Assembly (NCBI GenBank): GCA_026545225.1
Contig: CM048849.1
Span: 34,432,836 to 34,496,835, forward strand
Reading direction: 5' to 3'
Length of the DNA: 64,000 nucleotides
Source of the DNA: Cornus controversa
Lineage: Eukaryota; Streptophyta; Magnoliopsida; Cornales; Cornaceae
The translations under genes were made by a program, and so were the position numbers. Below, piece after piece: positions 36,390 to 46,326 of this stretch (the first letter of the stretch is position 1; each line of letters begins with the position of its first letter). Under the pieces are notes generated by a model. It had not been told where the DNA came from. It saw only the letters and a program-made list of their open reading frames with translations, and ran no database searches.

Positions 36390-36930
36390 GAAGATTTGAA
36401 AAACAGCTACAGTTCAAGTTGTAATTCAACATAATCTGAAAGTTTTTACACATTTATACAGTTATAAATGGTAATTTATTTATGGTCAATCGAGCTCTCT
36501 TCTTTAAAAGCAACATTAATGGTTGGTAACTTCTCCAAACATTCTTATAGTGAAGATTCGAAAAACTGCCACCATCTAAATTATTGTTCCACATAGTTCA
36601 GAGTTTCGAGCAGATTTGCACTGCTACTAATGAGATTTTCCTCACTATTGGTGATACTAAACTACTTAAATAACGAATTGTGTAAAATCTTAAATTAATA
36701 ACAACTTAAGGGAGAGGACAGGACCCCACTAAGCAACTCTGTCACTCTCTTCAAAACTACATGTCTTTGGAAAATAATTATTAAAGAATAGAAGGTCAAA
36801 AAAACCATTCAAAAGTTCTGTCCTGGCTCATTACACCCACATTGCCATCCAACACCATGAATGGATTACCGCCTCAACTTCCAACAGAGCTCATGCGCAC
36901 ACACAAGTTCTTCCAATTTATTCATGTTGT
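36390..36930. repeat. Old local duplicate, copy 1
   Basis: Resembles 40420-40930 in order: GATTTGAAAAACAGCTAC, CAAGTTGTAATT, TTATAAATGG, ACATTCTTA, AACACCATGAAT/AACACCGTGAAT and ACAAGTTCTTC. Diverged, without coding capacity. Confidence 0.6.
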
Positions 36931-37301
36931 TGCCACGTCAATGTTAGGGCTATCAACAGGTCAGATTCATGTGACGGAGCGGAAGCTATGAACGTTTGCG
37001 CACGAACAAGATAACAACTTCGAATCCACAAAGTTAAGAGAAAATTGCAAAGCAATTGATATATTATTGATAAATAGATTGATTGATTTCTACCCTATGG
37101 CAGTACATATATTTATAATAGAGAAATCATAATCCTAACATCACTAGGAAACCTAAAAACAAAAGAAAACTTGTAGAAATCCTAATCCTAACAGGAAAAG
37201 GAAATCTATTTCTAAAAGGAAACTAAAATAAAAGAATATTAATACCCAAAATTAAACTTTCTCTAAAAAAAATATTAAATATATATATAATATGAAACCT
37301 A

Positions 37302-37997
37302 CTAAAACTGTCCTACATCAGTTTCCCCCACTTCAAAAAAACCCGTCCTCGAGTTTACTTGTGATGAAGAAGGTATGTCATATATGAGAATGAATAGAAT
37401 TTTATACCACGCAAGACCTGACCTCAAAGCTTCATAAACATCACTATTTCTTTTCATGCGAATTGGCCAAATTTTAGCATCAGCAATTGAAAATACTATT
37501 ATGTCGTGTTTGTTCTTTTGACAAGTAATGAAGTGGACGTTGGCTAGGCAAGCAACTTGGATGAAAGTTTGAACTATGGAGGGACCCGCAAGCTTAAAAC
37601 AACTAATCACCACATCTTTGCTATTAAATTTTGATGCAGCAAAAGCATGTTCCTTAATAGATCTCAAGCACTTGATGAGTTTCACTGGGATAGTTACTGT
37701 CATTTCAGAAAGAATATTCACGTCATCTTTGGTGGAATTAGGCCACATATCCAGACGAAGCGCTTGATGGTGCACCTTATCACATGTCGGTAATGGAAGA
37801 TCATCCAAATCTATAACTATCAAATAGCGCAATTGGCCCACATTATGTCCTGGAGTGGCCAACACAACGTCCAACATTGTAACTAAAGCTACGGCTTGCA
37901 TCTTTGTTGAGAGCTCGTCATGTTCCCGCCTATGTTCATCACTCTCTTCTGGCCTATGCTCCTCTTCATCGCAATATTCCATGTCTATTTTTATCAC
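37302..37997 (-). CDS. Open frame of unknown function inside the small LTR element
   Basis: An uninterrupted 231-codon frame follows the gag remnant in the position where pol would be. The beginning is acidic and His/Arg-rich (EEEHRPEESDEHRREHDE). The middle has no resemblance to RT, RNase H or integrase that I can see. The last part (SSSQVNSRTGFFEVGETDVG) overlaps the polypurine tract and resembles the end of gypsy pol regions, and the stop lies in the LTR. No ATG context, introns or known domain support an expressed gene. It may be decayed pol, a captured host fragment, or a chance open frame. Confidence 0.35.
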   Translation of the reverse strand: MIKIDMEYCDEEEHRPEESDEHRREHDELSTKMQAVALVTMLDVVLATPGHNVGQLRYLIVIDLDDLPLPTCDKVHHQALRLDMWPNSTKDDVNILSEMTVTIPVKLIKCLRSIKEHAFAASKFNSKDVVISCFKLAGPSIVQTFIQVACLANVHFITCQKNKHDIIVFSIADAKIWPIRMKRNSDVYEALRSGLAWYKILFILIYDIPSSSQVNSRTGFFEVGETDVGQF

Positions 37998-38135
37998 ACC
38001 ATCAACTAAGTCTTCAAAGTAGGTCTTTGAAGATATATTATTAGAAGCCTCATCTGCTATGATTAAGGAATCAACATCTTCATTATCTTCAACTGCTAGA
38101 GGCGAAGCAACAAAATGTTACTTATAATCAATATC

Positions 38136-38816
38136 TTAACAATCACTGGTTACTTCTACAAAATTACTATCAAACTCCTTCGTGCACTTGTTCACAGGCC
38201 AACTTTCTTTCTTACAATTCTGATATTTGTTGTCCATCATCTGCTCATAATCTGGGGGTAGGAATATAACTTTTATCAACCTTTTTATCTTGTACCACGA
38301 TCGAAAACGTTGTTTTCCTTGCCACATCCAATTAGTCTGTCAGATCCCACCAAGCTAAAGCACATCCTTTAAATTTGAATGTTACAAGCGGAACTTGCTT
38401 GTTTTCGGGTACATCAAAATACTCAAAAATTCTTCAACTTCTTCAAGCCATTCCAAGACTTCCTCAATAATAAAACTTCCACGAAAAGTGAGTAGATCAA
38501 GTTTTCTTTGAAACTCACAATTGTCTTGATATCTATAAATTTTGTAACGTCTACCTCGATCACGTCGATTCGCCGCAACCCCTCTGAATCCTTACTCCTC
38601 ATCATCGAAATAATCCTCATAGGCTGGAGGCCTACGCGGATATACAGGAACATAGCCCATGTTCGGTTGGCCGCGAGGAACATCGTCAGCGCGAACCCCA
38701 ACTGGTTCACGAGCCTGATTGCCACCAATCCCATATCCAAAGACAACTTGCTGGAGATCTGCAACATGCGTTCCATCCTTCCAAACTACTGTTCCTGAGC
38801 TTGCATGGCTACCCAA
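38136..38816 (-). pseudogene. Ty3/gypsy gag remnant
   Basis: In several frames on the minus strand: GQPNMGYVPVYPRRPPAYED followed by a basic stretch, then LDLLTFRGSFIIEEVLEWLE, YFDVPENKQVPLVTFKFKG with CALAWWDL, and GKQRFRSWYKIKRLIKVIFL with PPDYEQM. These are the hallmark blocks of the plant gypsy gag (retrotransposon gag family). Frameshifts and stops separate them. Confidence 0.75.
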
Positions 38817-39616
38817 GAGGCCTTCACTTTGCGATTATCGTCAACAAAGTGGGTGCTACCAACACAACCAATTGCAATCAGACCAGGGTAAATCAAGGCT
38901 CTGATACCAACTGACGAAGCAGAAGCTATGAACGTTCGCACACAAACAAGATAACAACTTTGAATCCACAAAGTTAAGAGAAAATTGCAAAACAATTGAT
39001 ATATTATTGATAAATTGATTGATTGATTTCTGCCATATGGTAGTACATATATTTATAATAGAGAAATCATAATCCTAACATCACTAGGAAACCTAAAAAC
39101 AAAAGGAAACTTGTAGAAATCCTAATCCTAACAGGAAAAGGAAATCTATTTCTAAAAGGAAACTAAAATAAAAGAAAATTAATACCCAAAATTAAACTCT
39201 CTCTAAAAAATATATTAAATATGAAACCTACTAAAACTGTCCTACATCATCATGTGTCTTGCAAGATCCAACTTGTATATGATTAATGTGCCAGACTGCC
39301 AAGTTCGAATCCACGTATATTACATAACGCTAATTAAATTCAAATTCAATTAAATATATGAAAATCCGGAATCAATCTGAAACCGATATTAATTAAAAAA
39401 AAATAAGATTTTTACATATTATTTTATGTCATGTTATATGTATCCTAAGAAACTATTAGGTTCAAATCTTTGTTGGAAAGAATTTACATATTCCAAGATC
39501 AAGCCAATTGTAATTGAAATTCTTAAAAGTGGTTTCATATTCAAACTTGCAAACTTAAATCGGTAAACTTGATTCCAGACAGAAGTGGATCTTAATTAAA
39601 CCAGTCTACAGTCCTA

Positions 39617-40419
39617 AATGTAGGCATGAGAAAATTCCAGCGGCAGGAATGCCACATGACAAAGTAGCCATGAAATTGAAGCAGGTTCAGGAATGAGCTG
39701 CTCTTGCCATCCCCATAAGGAATGAGCAAAGTCCAGGGCCCACTCGGCCAGAAAAATGGCGGACAGGAAAATTTTCTTTCAAAAAAATTATTGTAGTTCT
39801 TGTTTTCTACTTCTAGAATGTTACTTGGCAAACATAAACTTCTAGAAAGTTACTTCTCTATTTTTTTTTTTTCCCCCTTTTTTGGGAATAAAAAAAATTA
39901 GAGAAATATGTTACCACTTGTATTTTATGAAGTTGGATGCCATGGGCACCCATGTTGTGAGAATAATGATAGGGATGCCGCACAATGCCAACCCTCCTAA
40001 ATTTCTTGAGCTCCTATGTACTTAGATTTTAAGTAACCTACACTGTTGGGCTATATGAAGAATTGCAACTCTTTCCAAAACTTTCTTTTTCAACAATGAT
40101 TGAACTAGAGAACTATATAATAGTATATAGTGCTTCTATGGTGAGATACACAATATTACACTATATAGTTTATAAGTGAAAACACATTAGTAAAAAAGAA
40201 CAGAAAAGAAAAGAAAAAAAAATACAAGTGAGAAACATTAGTCCCCTTGGGGCCACCTCCAGACAATTATCCTGATAATTGTCCGGTGCATGTGGGACAG
40301 GAGACTACATGTGCCCGGTGGTGGATTATGAGGTGCTCTAAGATGCACCATCGTTGACAAAAAATAATTAAAAAAAAAAAAGGAGAAGAGAGAACACATT
40401 GACATCTTTGACATTCTGA
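39617..40419. other. Unclassified, part of an old local duplication
   Basis: The block at about 39910-40140 is the counterpart of 33770-34030. No gene. A short inverted repeat (ACAATTATC / GATAATTGT) lies at about 40263-40281. Confidence 0.4.
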
Positions 40420-41180
40420 TAGAATTTGAAAAACAGCTACTGTCCAATGTCCAAGTTGTAATTTAACATAATTTAATTCTTTAAACATCCAAGCCGTTAT
40501 AAATGGCAATTCCTTTGTGGTCAACTAAGCCTTTATCTTCTACAAAAGAAACAAATAACATTAGTCAGCAAATTCCAACATTCTTACAGCCAAGACTAGA
40601 AAATTTGCTACATTCTAAATAATCAGTCCACGTACTTCAGATTTTCAAGCACATCTGCTGTTGCAGATGAAATTTTCCCCATCATCAATGATACTGAATT
40701 ATTTAAATAATGTCACGTGTAAAAGTTCAAATGAGGTAAAATGCCACCACCAAACCAAGCAACAATAGCTTCCCTCTATCGAAAATTGCAAGTCTTTGAA
40801 AAATAAGAAAAGTTTCAGAAGTTCTATATTGGCTAAATCTCACACGTGCCCGATCATGCAACACCGTGAATAGTCCACCGCCTCAACTATCAATAAAGCC
40901 AATGCAGACAGACAAGTTCTTCACTAATCTATGACTAGCTGTGTCGAATACCGTCGAACAGCGAATCAACCAAACCTCCAATTGAGAGCTAATAAATACA
41001 CAAATTATTCACAAATCGCCATATCGTGCAACACCACGAATAGACCACCTCCTCAACTATCAACAGAGCCAATGCAGATAGACAAGTTCTTCACAAATAT
41101 ATGCCAATGCAGACAGACAAGTTCTTCAAAGTCAAACAAAGAATCAGCCAAACCTCCAATTGCAACCATACAACTAGAAT
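40420..41180. repeat. Old local duplicate copy 2 with internal tandem repeats
   Basis: The first 500 bp match 36390-36930. Beyond that, GCCAATGCAGACAGACAAGT and its surroundings recur at about 40900, 41068 and 41103, and CCTCAACTATCAA recurs, so the end of the unit was itself re-duplicated. Confidence 0.6.
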
Positions 41181-41230
41181 GCTACTAAACTACGGACTGA
41201 GCCAATAAATATACAAATTTCCTATCTACC

Positions 41231-41530
41231 CACTACAAGAATTTTTTGTATTACCGGCGCTTTAAACCGCCGGAAAATGCTTTCAAAATCGCCGGAAAAA
41301 ATTTCGCCGGCGGTTAAAAAATTTGCCGGAAAATGTCCTGCCGGTAGAGAATTACCGGCAGTTTTTTTGTAGCCGCCGGAATTATACCGGCAGTTTTATC
41401 CGCCACTAAATATCTTTAAAGTGCCGATAATAGTTAGTTTTTACCGGTAGTTTTTTATAAACCGCCGGTAAATCACTAAAAATGTTGTTTTTACCGGCAG
41501 TTAAGAAAAACTGCCGGTAAAAGTTGGTTT
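41231..41530. mobile_element. CACTA-type transposon terminus
   Basis: Starts CACTACAAGAATTTTTTGTA, the classic plant CACTA terminal sequence, followed by dense direct and inverted copies of ACCGGCAGTT/AACTGCCGGT, typical of CACTA subterminal repeats. I did not find the opposite terminus (TTCTTGTAGTG) in the following sequence, so the element looks truncated. Confidence 0.65.
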
Positions 41531-42223
41531 TTTTTTTTTTCTTTCAGGTTATGTGCTCTTCTTCTACTTGTGTTTTACTTTTCAAAGTTACAGGTTATTA
41601 TTTATTTAATTTTTTTTCCTTTCTCCTTTTGGGTTAATTCTGTTCATAGAAAATAAGATTGATGCTTTTCTACGAATCATATAAAAGATAATATTAAACA
41701 TTAATGAGGGATAAGTTGCAAAACCCTCTCAAATTAAGCCATTAAATACAATAGTACAAGATAATTATTGTATAAGTATATATGATGAAAAAAAAAGCTT
41801 ACAATTAAGGTTCAATACATACATAAAGAAGGTTCAACTACTCAATTCTTTGTGAAGAATTGCTCACTTCAATCAGTTCATAATTACAATGAAGTAAAAC
41901 GAGTACAAGGCATCGATTGTCCAATATCTTCCCCAATGAGCGTCTGCCAAGACAGCTCCGAGCAATGTGGCTTGTCAAAGTGTAATATTTGTTGCAGCGA
42001 AGACCAAATGCCACACCATCTATAACAAAAATGGATGTAGAAGGCAGTATGCAGTAAATAAATCAAAAGAAAGAAAGATATTAATCATCTGAACAACCTA
42101 GTCCACAGCTCAAGTTGCATTATTAACCTAGAAAATTATACATCCATGGCATATGATCATTCTATTTGAGATCTTAAAAACTACTATATGACTTTCATGG
42201 ATGCTTAAAAATGTGTATTTCAG

Positions 42224-42265
<42 letters not shown>

Positions 42266-42557
42266 ATTTATTTACCCAAAAAAAATATGTTGCAGAGGTA
42301 CCTCTGCAACATTGTCATAAGCAGTTGAACAACATATCCATTATTATTCTCCACACAACCACCATCGATGTGTACCAAAACTACAATCGCTAAATCTCCA
42401 ATTGACTTATCAGGCAAAATTCGGCTATATTAAAAAAATTAACATATCAACAAAATAAATTTTTTAACAGTCTCTACACAAATGAACTATTACATCCTAA
42501 AGCCATTAAATTACATTATAAATCAGAATTAAATAAACCCAATCACACAATTGAGAC

Positions 42558-42601
<44 letters not shown>

Positions 42602-42658
42602 CATAAACATAAACAGAAATTCAAAAAAGTAGATAAATGGGTTGAAATCGAAACTCAC
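41531..42658. other. Intron 1 next to the exon 1 donor, with two AT microsatellites
   Basis: No gene. (AT)n runs at 42225-42260 and 42560-42600. A segment at 41884-42030 (minus) begins after a TTTTGTTATAG acceptor-like site and could be read on from exon 1, but the real exon 2 at 4854 fits the family, so this is probably chance. Confidence 0.5.
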
Positions 42659-42891
42659 GCAATATTTTCTCCATGTACCGAGCCTTTGCCCTTCTCTCTG
42701 AATACGGAACAAAGAGTCCGACCGACCGATAATGCGGAGAGCACAGTGAAGGCCAGCCAGAGCCACCGAGCTCCGAACCACAGTGAAGCCGTCCAGATGA
42801 AGCGGAGCTTGGACCGGAGACCGAGGAAGACCAGACCGGTCCACCGAGGCCGCCAAGACCATCCGATCACCAGCCCAACCATCACCGCGAG
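42659..42891 (-). pseudogene. START gene exon 1, 3' part
   Basis: This resumes exon 1 after the gypsy element with VMVGLVIGWSWRPRWTGLVF, then FLGLRSKLRF and ARWLWLAFTVLS, and ends at GENI plus two bases of an Ala codon before the donor GTGAGT. Several positions look eroded relative to the family as I recall it: SLW where Pro-Pro-Gly is usual and RWL where RRL is usual. Such changes can come from C-to-T transitions. The segment encodes the end of the first membrane helix and a basic, aromatic-rich juxtamembrane region. Confidence 0.85.
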
Positions 42892-43599
42892 TGAAATACC
42901 CCCCAGAAAATTTCGCGCATGAGGTGGCCAGTCTCATACACAAAACCTGAGGAATATTAACCACTGATAGCAACAAGCATAGATGCAAAGGACAGAAATA
43001 GAAAAATTGCTAAAAGCTGAACAGAAATCCCATTGAATTAAAATAAATTGATAAATAAATCATTACATTCTGGTAATACAATTTGGAAGTCCCGTAACCC
43101 AAGGACCCCTTAACCAGAAAGAAATAAAAGTTCAACACTTAAATTAAAATCCAAAACCAAAACCTCTAAATGAGTTGATAGTTTTATTCCTGAAGAAAAT
43201 GTAGATTCCTACCCTGAGGCTGGTGAGAGTAGATGTCTGTCACAGCCCAACCCTAGTACTCTATCCTCGCGGGGAAAACTGCTTGGGACCTGAAATATCA
43301 ACAAAATGGGTTAAACCCACGAGCAAGTTCTATCTACTACATCCCAATCAGAGAATTAATATACATACCCTCAATGTGAGGGACACACTAGATAAATATA
43401 CGTTCCACCCTTCAGTTTATTCCTTATTCAGTTCATACTTTTAAAGATACAAATCATCTCATATATTTCCTCAACAACCCTTACAATGTAAAAATGATCC
43501 CCTTCTTTATGTTCACAAATCAAGATACACATGTAGGTATTTTATGAAATCTATGCAATCATGATATGTCGATTATGATGCATGTATACATTTATAGGG

Positions 43600-43842
43600 A
43601 TGGGCGATCCTGACACGCCGGGCAATCCTTACATGCCAAATAAAATATAGATACCTTATTAGGTATGGGCGATCCTGACACGCCGGGCAATCCTTACATG
43701 CCAAATAAAATATAGATACCTTATTAGGTATGGGCGATCCTGACACGCCGGGCAATCCTTACATGCCAAATAAAATATAGATACCTTATTAGGTATGGGC
43801 GATCCTGACACGCCGGGCAATCCTTACATGCCAAATAAAATT
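43600..43842. repeat. 65-bp tandem repeat within the LTR, four copies
   Basis: The unit starts ATGGGCGATCCTGACACGCC and ends with ATACCTTATTAGGTAT, an imperfect palindrome. Copy number differs between LTRs: four here and at about 50779-51020, three at about 22165-22340 and 55735-55912, two at about 58342-58452, and about five broken ones at 57080-57365. Confidence 0.85.
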
Positions 43843-44814
43843 ACAAATGCATTCCCAATATGAAATAATAAATAAACAAGATGTATTATGACTTTTAATT
43901 TTGCACAGACTATCCATTTGAACTATCAGCTATGCAATTATCCCCATATAACAAATCATTCACAAGTGAACCTAAATCAAGTATCCCATGAGCATTTATA
44001 TATATAATAAGCACAATTGATGTGCTCCAAACAACTTAACTCCCATTAGAGGAAACCATTACTCAAACCAACCTCCAATGCACTCAAATCTCCGAGGGGA
44101 TCTAAACATACTTTTACCTAGGTTTCTGGGCCTATTTCACTTCTAAGAACACTAAGAAAATATTCTGGAATTTTCTGTAATTTAAAAATATTTTTAAAAA
44201 AACCAAAGAAGGTGAAAAACCAACTTTTAGGCACTTTAAAAATTTATTGAACATCAAGAGAAGCTCAAATCGAGGTGAAAATTTAAACCCAAGGTCATTT
44301 AATCTCTAAACAGTTACAGAAAAATTTAGGGAATTTTTGGAATTTCAGAAGTATTTTCTAAAATTACAAAAAGGGAAAAACCCAGCTTTTTGACACTTTA
44401 AAATTCAATTGAGCAACAAGGAAAGATCATTTTGAGTTGAAACTTTAAACCCAAGTGTATTTAACTTCCAGAGAGTTACAGTAAAAATTTGGGAATTTTT
44501 GGAGTTGTAAAAGTATTTTCTAAAATTACAAAACAGGAAAAAGACAGCTTTTGGGTACTTTTAAAAATTAATTGGTCAACAAGGGAAAAGTGTTTTGAGT
44601 TGAAAATTTAAAATTAAGTGTATTTAATCTCCAATATCATACAGTAAAATGTTCAGAATTTTTGGAACCATGAAAGTATTTTTAAAAAATGATTTTTCAA
44701 AATTTCAAGTTTTTCCAAAAATTTCAAAAATTCAAAAGAAATATCAAAATATATCGGAATGGGCCCAAAGTGGACCCAGGGGTGGGCCCCCGCGAGTGGG
44801 GCCCAAATATATTT

Positions 44815-44965
44815 TTCCCGGCGCCGGCCGGCGCCGGCGCCGGCACGCGCCGGCCAGGCGCGTGGGGAAGCCCCTGCGCTGGGGCTTCTTCCCCAGCGCG
44901 CCCAGCAGCGCGCACAGCGCGCTGCCGGCGACTTCCCGGCGACGGTCCGGCCTCCTCCGGCCACC
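44815..44965. other. GC-rich island in the LTR
   Basis: Within an otherwise AT-rich LTR, about 150 bp is dominated by GCCGGC, GGCGCC and GCGCGC and can fold into strong hairpins (for example AGCCCCTGCGC with GCGCTGGGGCTT). Equivalent islands occur in LTRs near 21040-21180, 51995-52145, 54625-54755 and 59433-59565. The older LTR has a weaker version near 61905-61955. Open frames through it exist in several frames and on both strands and are a composition effect. Confidence 0.7.
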
Positions 44966-45920
44966 GTTCGCCTCCATTTTTGCGCCATTCTTCTCCTCTC
45001 GACGCCGTCTACGTATTGGTGTAAAAAGCCCCATCCGAAACAACCCGAATTAAAAACCCCCAATTCACAAGTTCTAGGGTTCTTCGCAAAATTCAAAAAT
45101 TTAAAACCCAATAAATTCACGATCTGTTTTCCTAAGGATTTAGAGTTGTTTACAAATTTAATTCCAACACAGTAGGTTCACAACGAAACAATTATTTCAT
45201 ACAAATTGCATAGATAAATGATTTCTTCCTTAACACAATATACATATACATGAACACATATGCATATAACCTTACATAAACAAAATCAATTAAATATACA
45301 TACAATCATCATAGTTAATCTCACGAAATTTATCAATAGCAGAAAAATATAAACATGCAATTAATTACAAATTTTTAATATAAATATATACTCAAACCTA
45401 GACTATGCATACGAATTCAAGGGGGAAGAGAAGAATTAAACTTGCCTTTTTCCTGACTAATATCACCCGATCGTCACTCTCTTCTCTCTTTCGTTTTCTC
45501 TCTTTTAGTTCTGTGCGTAACACAACGGCAAACCCTAATTCTTCTTCTTTTCTTTTCCTTTTTGTTTTAATTATTCATTTATTGTTTTTCCTAAAACTAA
45601 TAAAAATCAAATTAGTAATAAAAATAAATATAGCAAAAGCAATATTATTATAACCCTAGGCCCATCATTTTAAACATAACCTTAGCCCACTCATCCTAGC
45701 CCAAATTCCTCCCTAGCCCAACCCAAAACATTTAAAATAAAAATAATACACAAGTATACCAATTCACATAAAATGACAATATGCATGTATAAAAGACAAG
45801 CAATTTTCCCACAATGATAATCTATATAAAACAAAAAAAAAAACATTTCACATGAATTAATAAAATAAAGTAATACTGTAAAGAGGTTAAATTAACACCT
45901 AAATTTTTCGGGGTATTACA

Positions 45921-45934
45921 TTCTTCCCCCCTAA
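45921..45934 (-). other. Polypurine tract of the complete gypsy element
   Basis: Plus strand TTCTTCCCCCCTAA, i.e. TTAGGGGGGAAGAA on the element's coding strand, directly abutting the 3' LTR. This is the plus-strand DNA priming site. Confidence 0.85.
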
Positions 45935-45957
45935 CAGAGGAATTCCGTCCTCGGAAT

Positions 45958-46326
45958 TCAGCTCATACCTGAAAGAAAAAGCGCTGGATATTTTACTTTT
46001 ATCTCATCCTCCCTTTCCCAAGTGGACTCCGCCTCGTTATGGTGGCTCCACTGAACTCGTACTAACGGAATGGTCTTAGAACGAAGGACATGATCCCTAC
46101 GATCAAGAATACAGTAAGGCTGCTCCACATATGTTGCATCTGGTTGCAACTCAATCTCTCCTACCTCAATGTGCTAGTAAGTATCCTCATCTCTAAGGAA
46201 CTTCCGTAGCATGGAAACATGAAAAACATTGTGCACCCTGTGCATCGTGTCTGGTAACGCCAGTCTATAGGCTACCGCTCCAACTCTGTCGGTAATCATA
46301 AAGAGACCTATAAAACGAGGTGCCAG
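45958..46326 (-). pseudogene. C-terminal tail of gypsy pol with chromodomain-like end
   Basis: Continues the pol frame after the premature TAG: LAPRF, VGAVAYRLALPD, VFHVSMLRKFLRDEDTY, a second TAG at 46176-46174 (Gln in the related copy), then EVGEIELQPDATYVEQP, SKTIPLVRVQWSHH and ESTWEREDEI, ending FLSGMS. The VQW...ESTWE block resembles the chromodomain-like tail of Del/Tekay elements, which directs integration to chromatin. Two nonsense changes separate it from the rest of pol. Confidence 0.85.

Larger units (their letters stand above)
36972..39249 (-). mobile_element. Small non-autonomous LTR retrotransposon with gag remnant (TR-GAG-like)
   Basis: LTRs of 349 bp (36972-37320) and 338 bp (38912-39249) begin TGACG and end CTACATCA. 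TCATG flanks both sides (36967-36971 and 39250-39254). On the minus strand the primer binding site GTTGGTATCAGAGCC abuts the right LTR and a GAAGTGGGGGAAAC polypurine tract abuts the left one. The 1.6-kb interior carries a decayed Ty3/gypsy gag (FRGSFIIEEVLEWLEEVEEF, CALAWWDL, RLIKVIFLPPDYEQM) and an open frame of unknown nature, but no RT, RNase H or integrase. It must have moved with enzymes of another element. Confidence 0.88.
36945..39616. mobile_element. MITE-like element copy 2, split by an LTR element
   Basis: The left end TAGGGCTATCAACAGGTC at 36945 and right end CAGTCTACAGTCCTA at 39616 match copy 1 (30555-31000). The LTR element at 36972-39249 lies inside it, with the MITE sequence resuming at TCATGTGTCTTGCAAGATC. 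Confidence 0.6.
42892..45920 (-). repeat. 3' LTR of the complete gypsy element
   Basis: Left-hand copy, 3' with respect to the element. It contains four copies of a 65-bp tandem repeat at about 43600-43842 and a GC-rich island at about 44815-44965. It differs from the other LTR at a few single bases (for example TCAGC/TCAAC near 43928 and one fewer C in the terminal CGGGG). Confidence 0.93.

Noticed and set aside
41884-42066. Candidate second exon of the START gene
   Set aside because: It has an acceptor-like site and can follow exon 1 in frame, but resembles nothing in the START family. The segment at 4854 gives the expected START domain with correct phase.
42506-42988. 160-codon minus-strand frame covering exon 1 and the LTR end
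   Set aside because: It is in a different frame from the START exon and joins LTR text to an AT microsatellite.
43600-43842. CRISPR-like array
   Set aside because: The units are directly adjacent 65-bp tandem repeats with no unique spacers, inside a plant LTR.
44649-45175. Open frames of 99-158 codons in the GC-rich part of the LTRs (also near 21 kb, 52 kb, 54.6 kb and 59.4 kb)
   Set aside because: They are open in four or more frames at once because the island lacks stop codons. Codon content is low in complexity (Ala/Arg/Pro/Gly) and the frames cross LTR landmarks.
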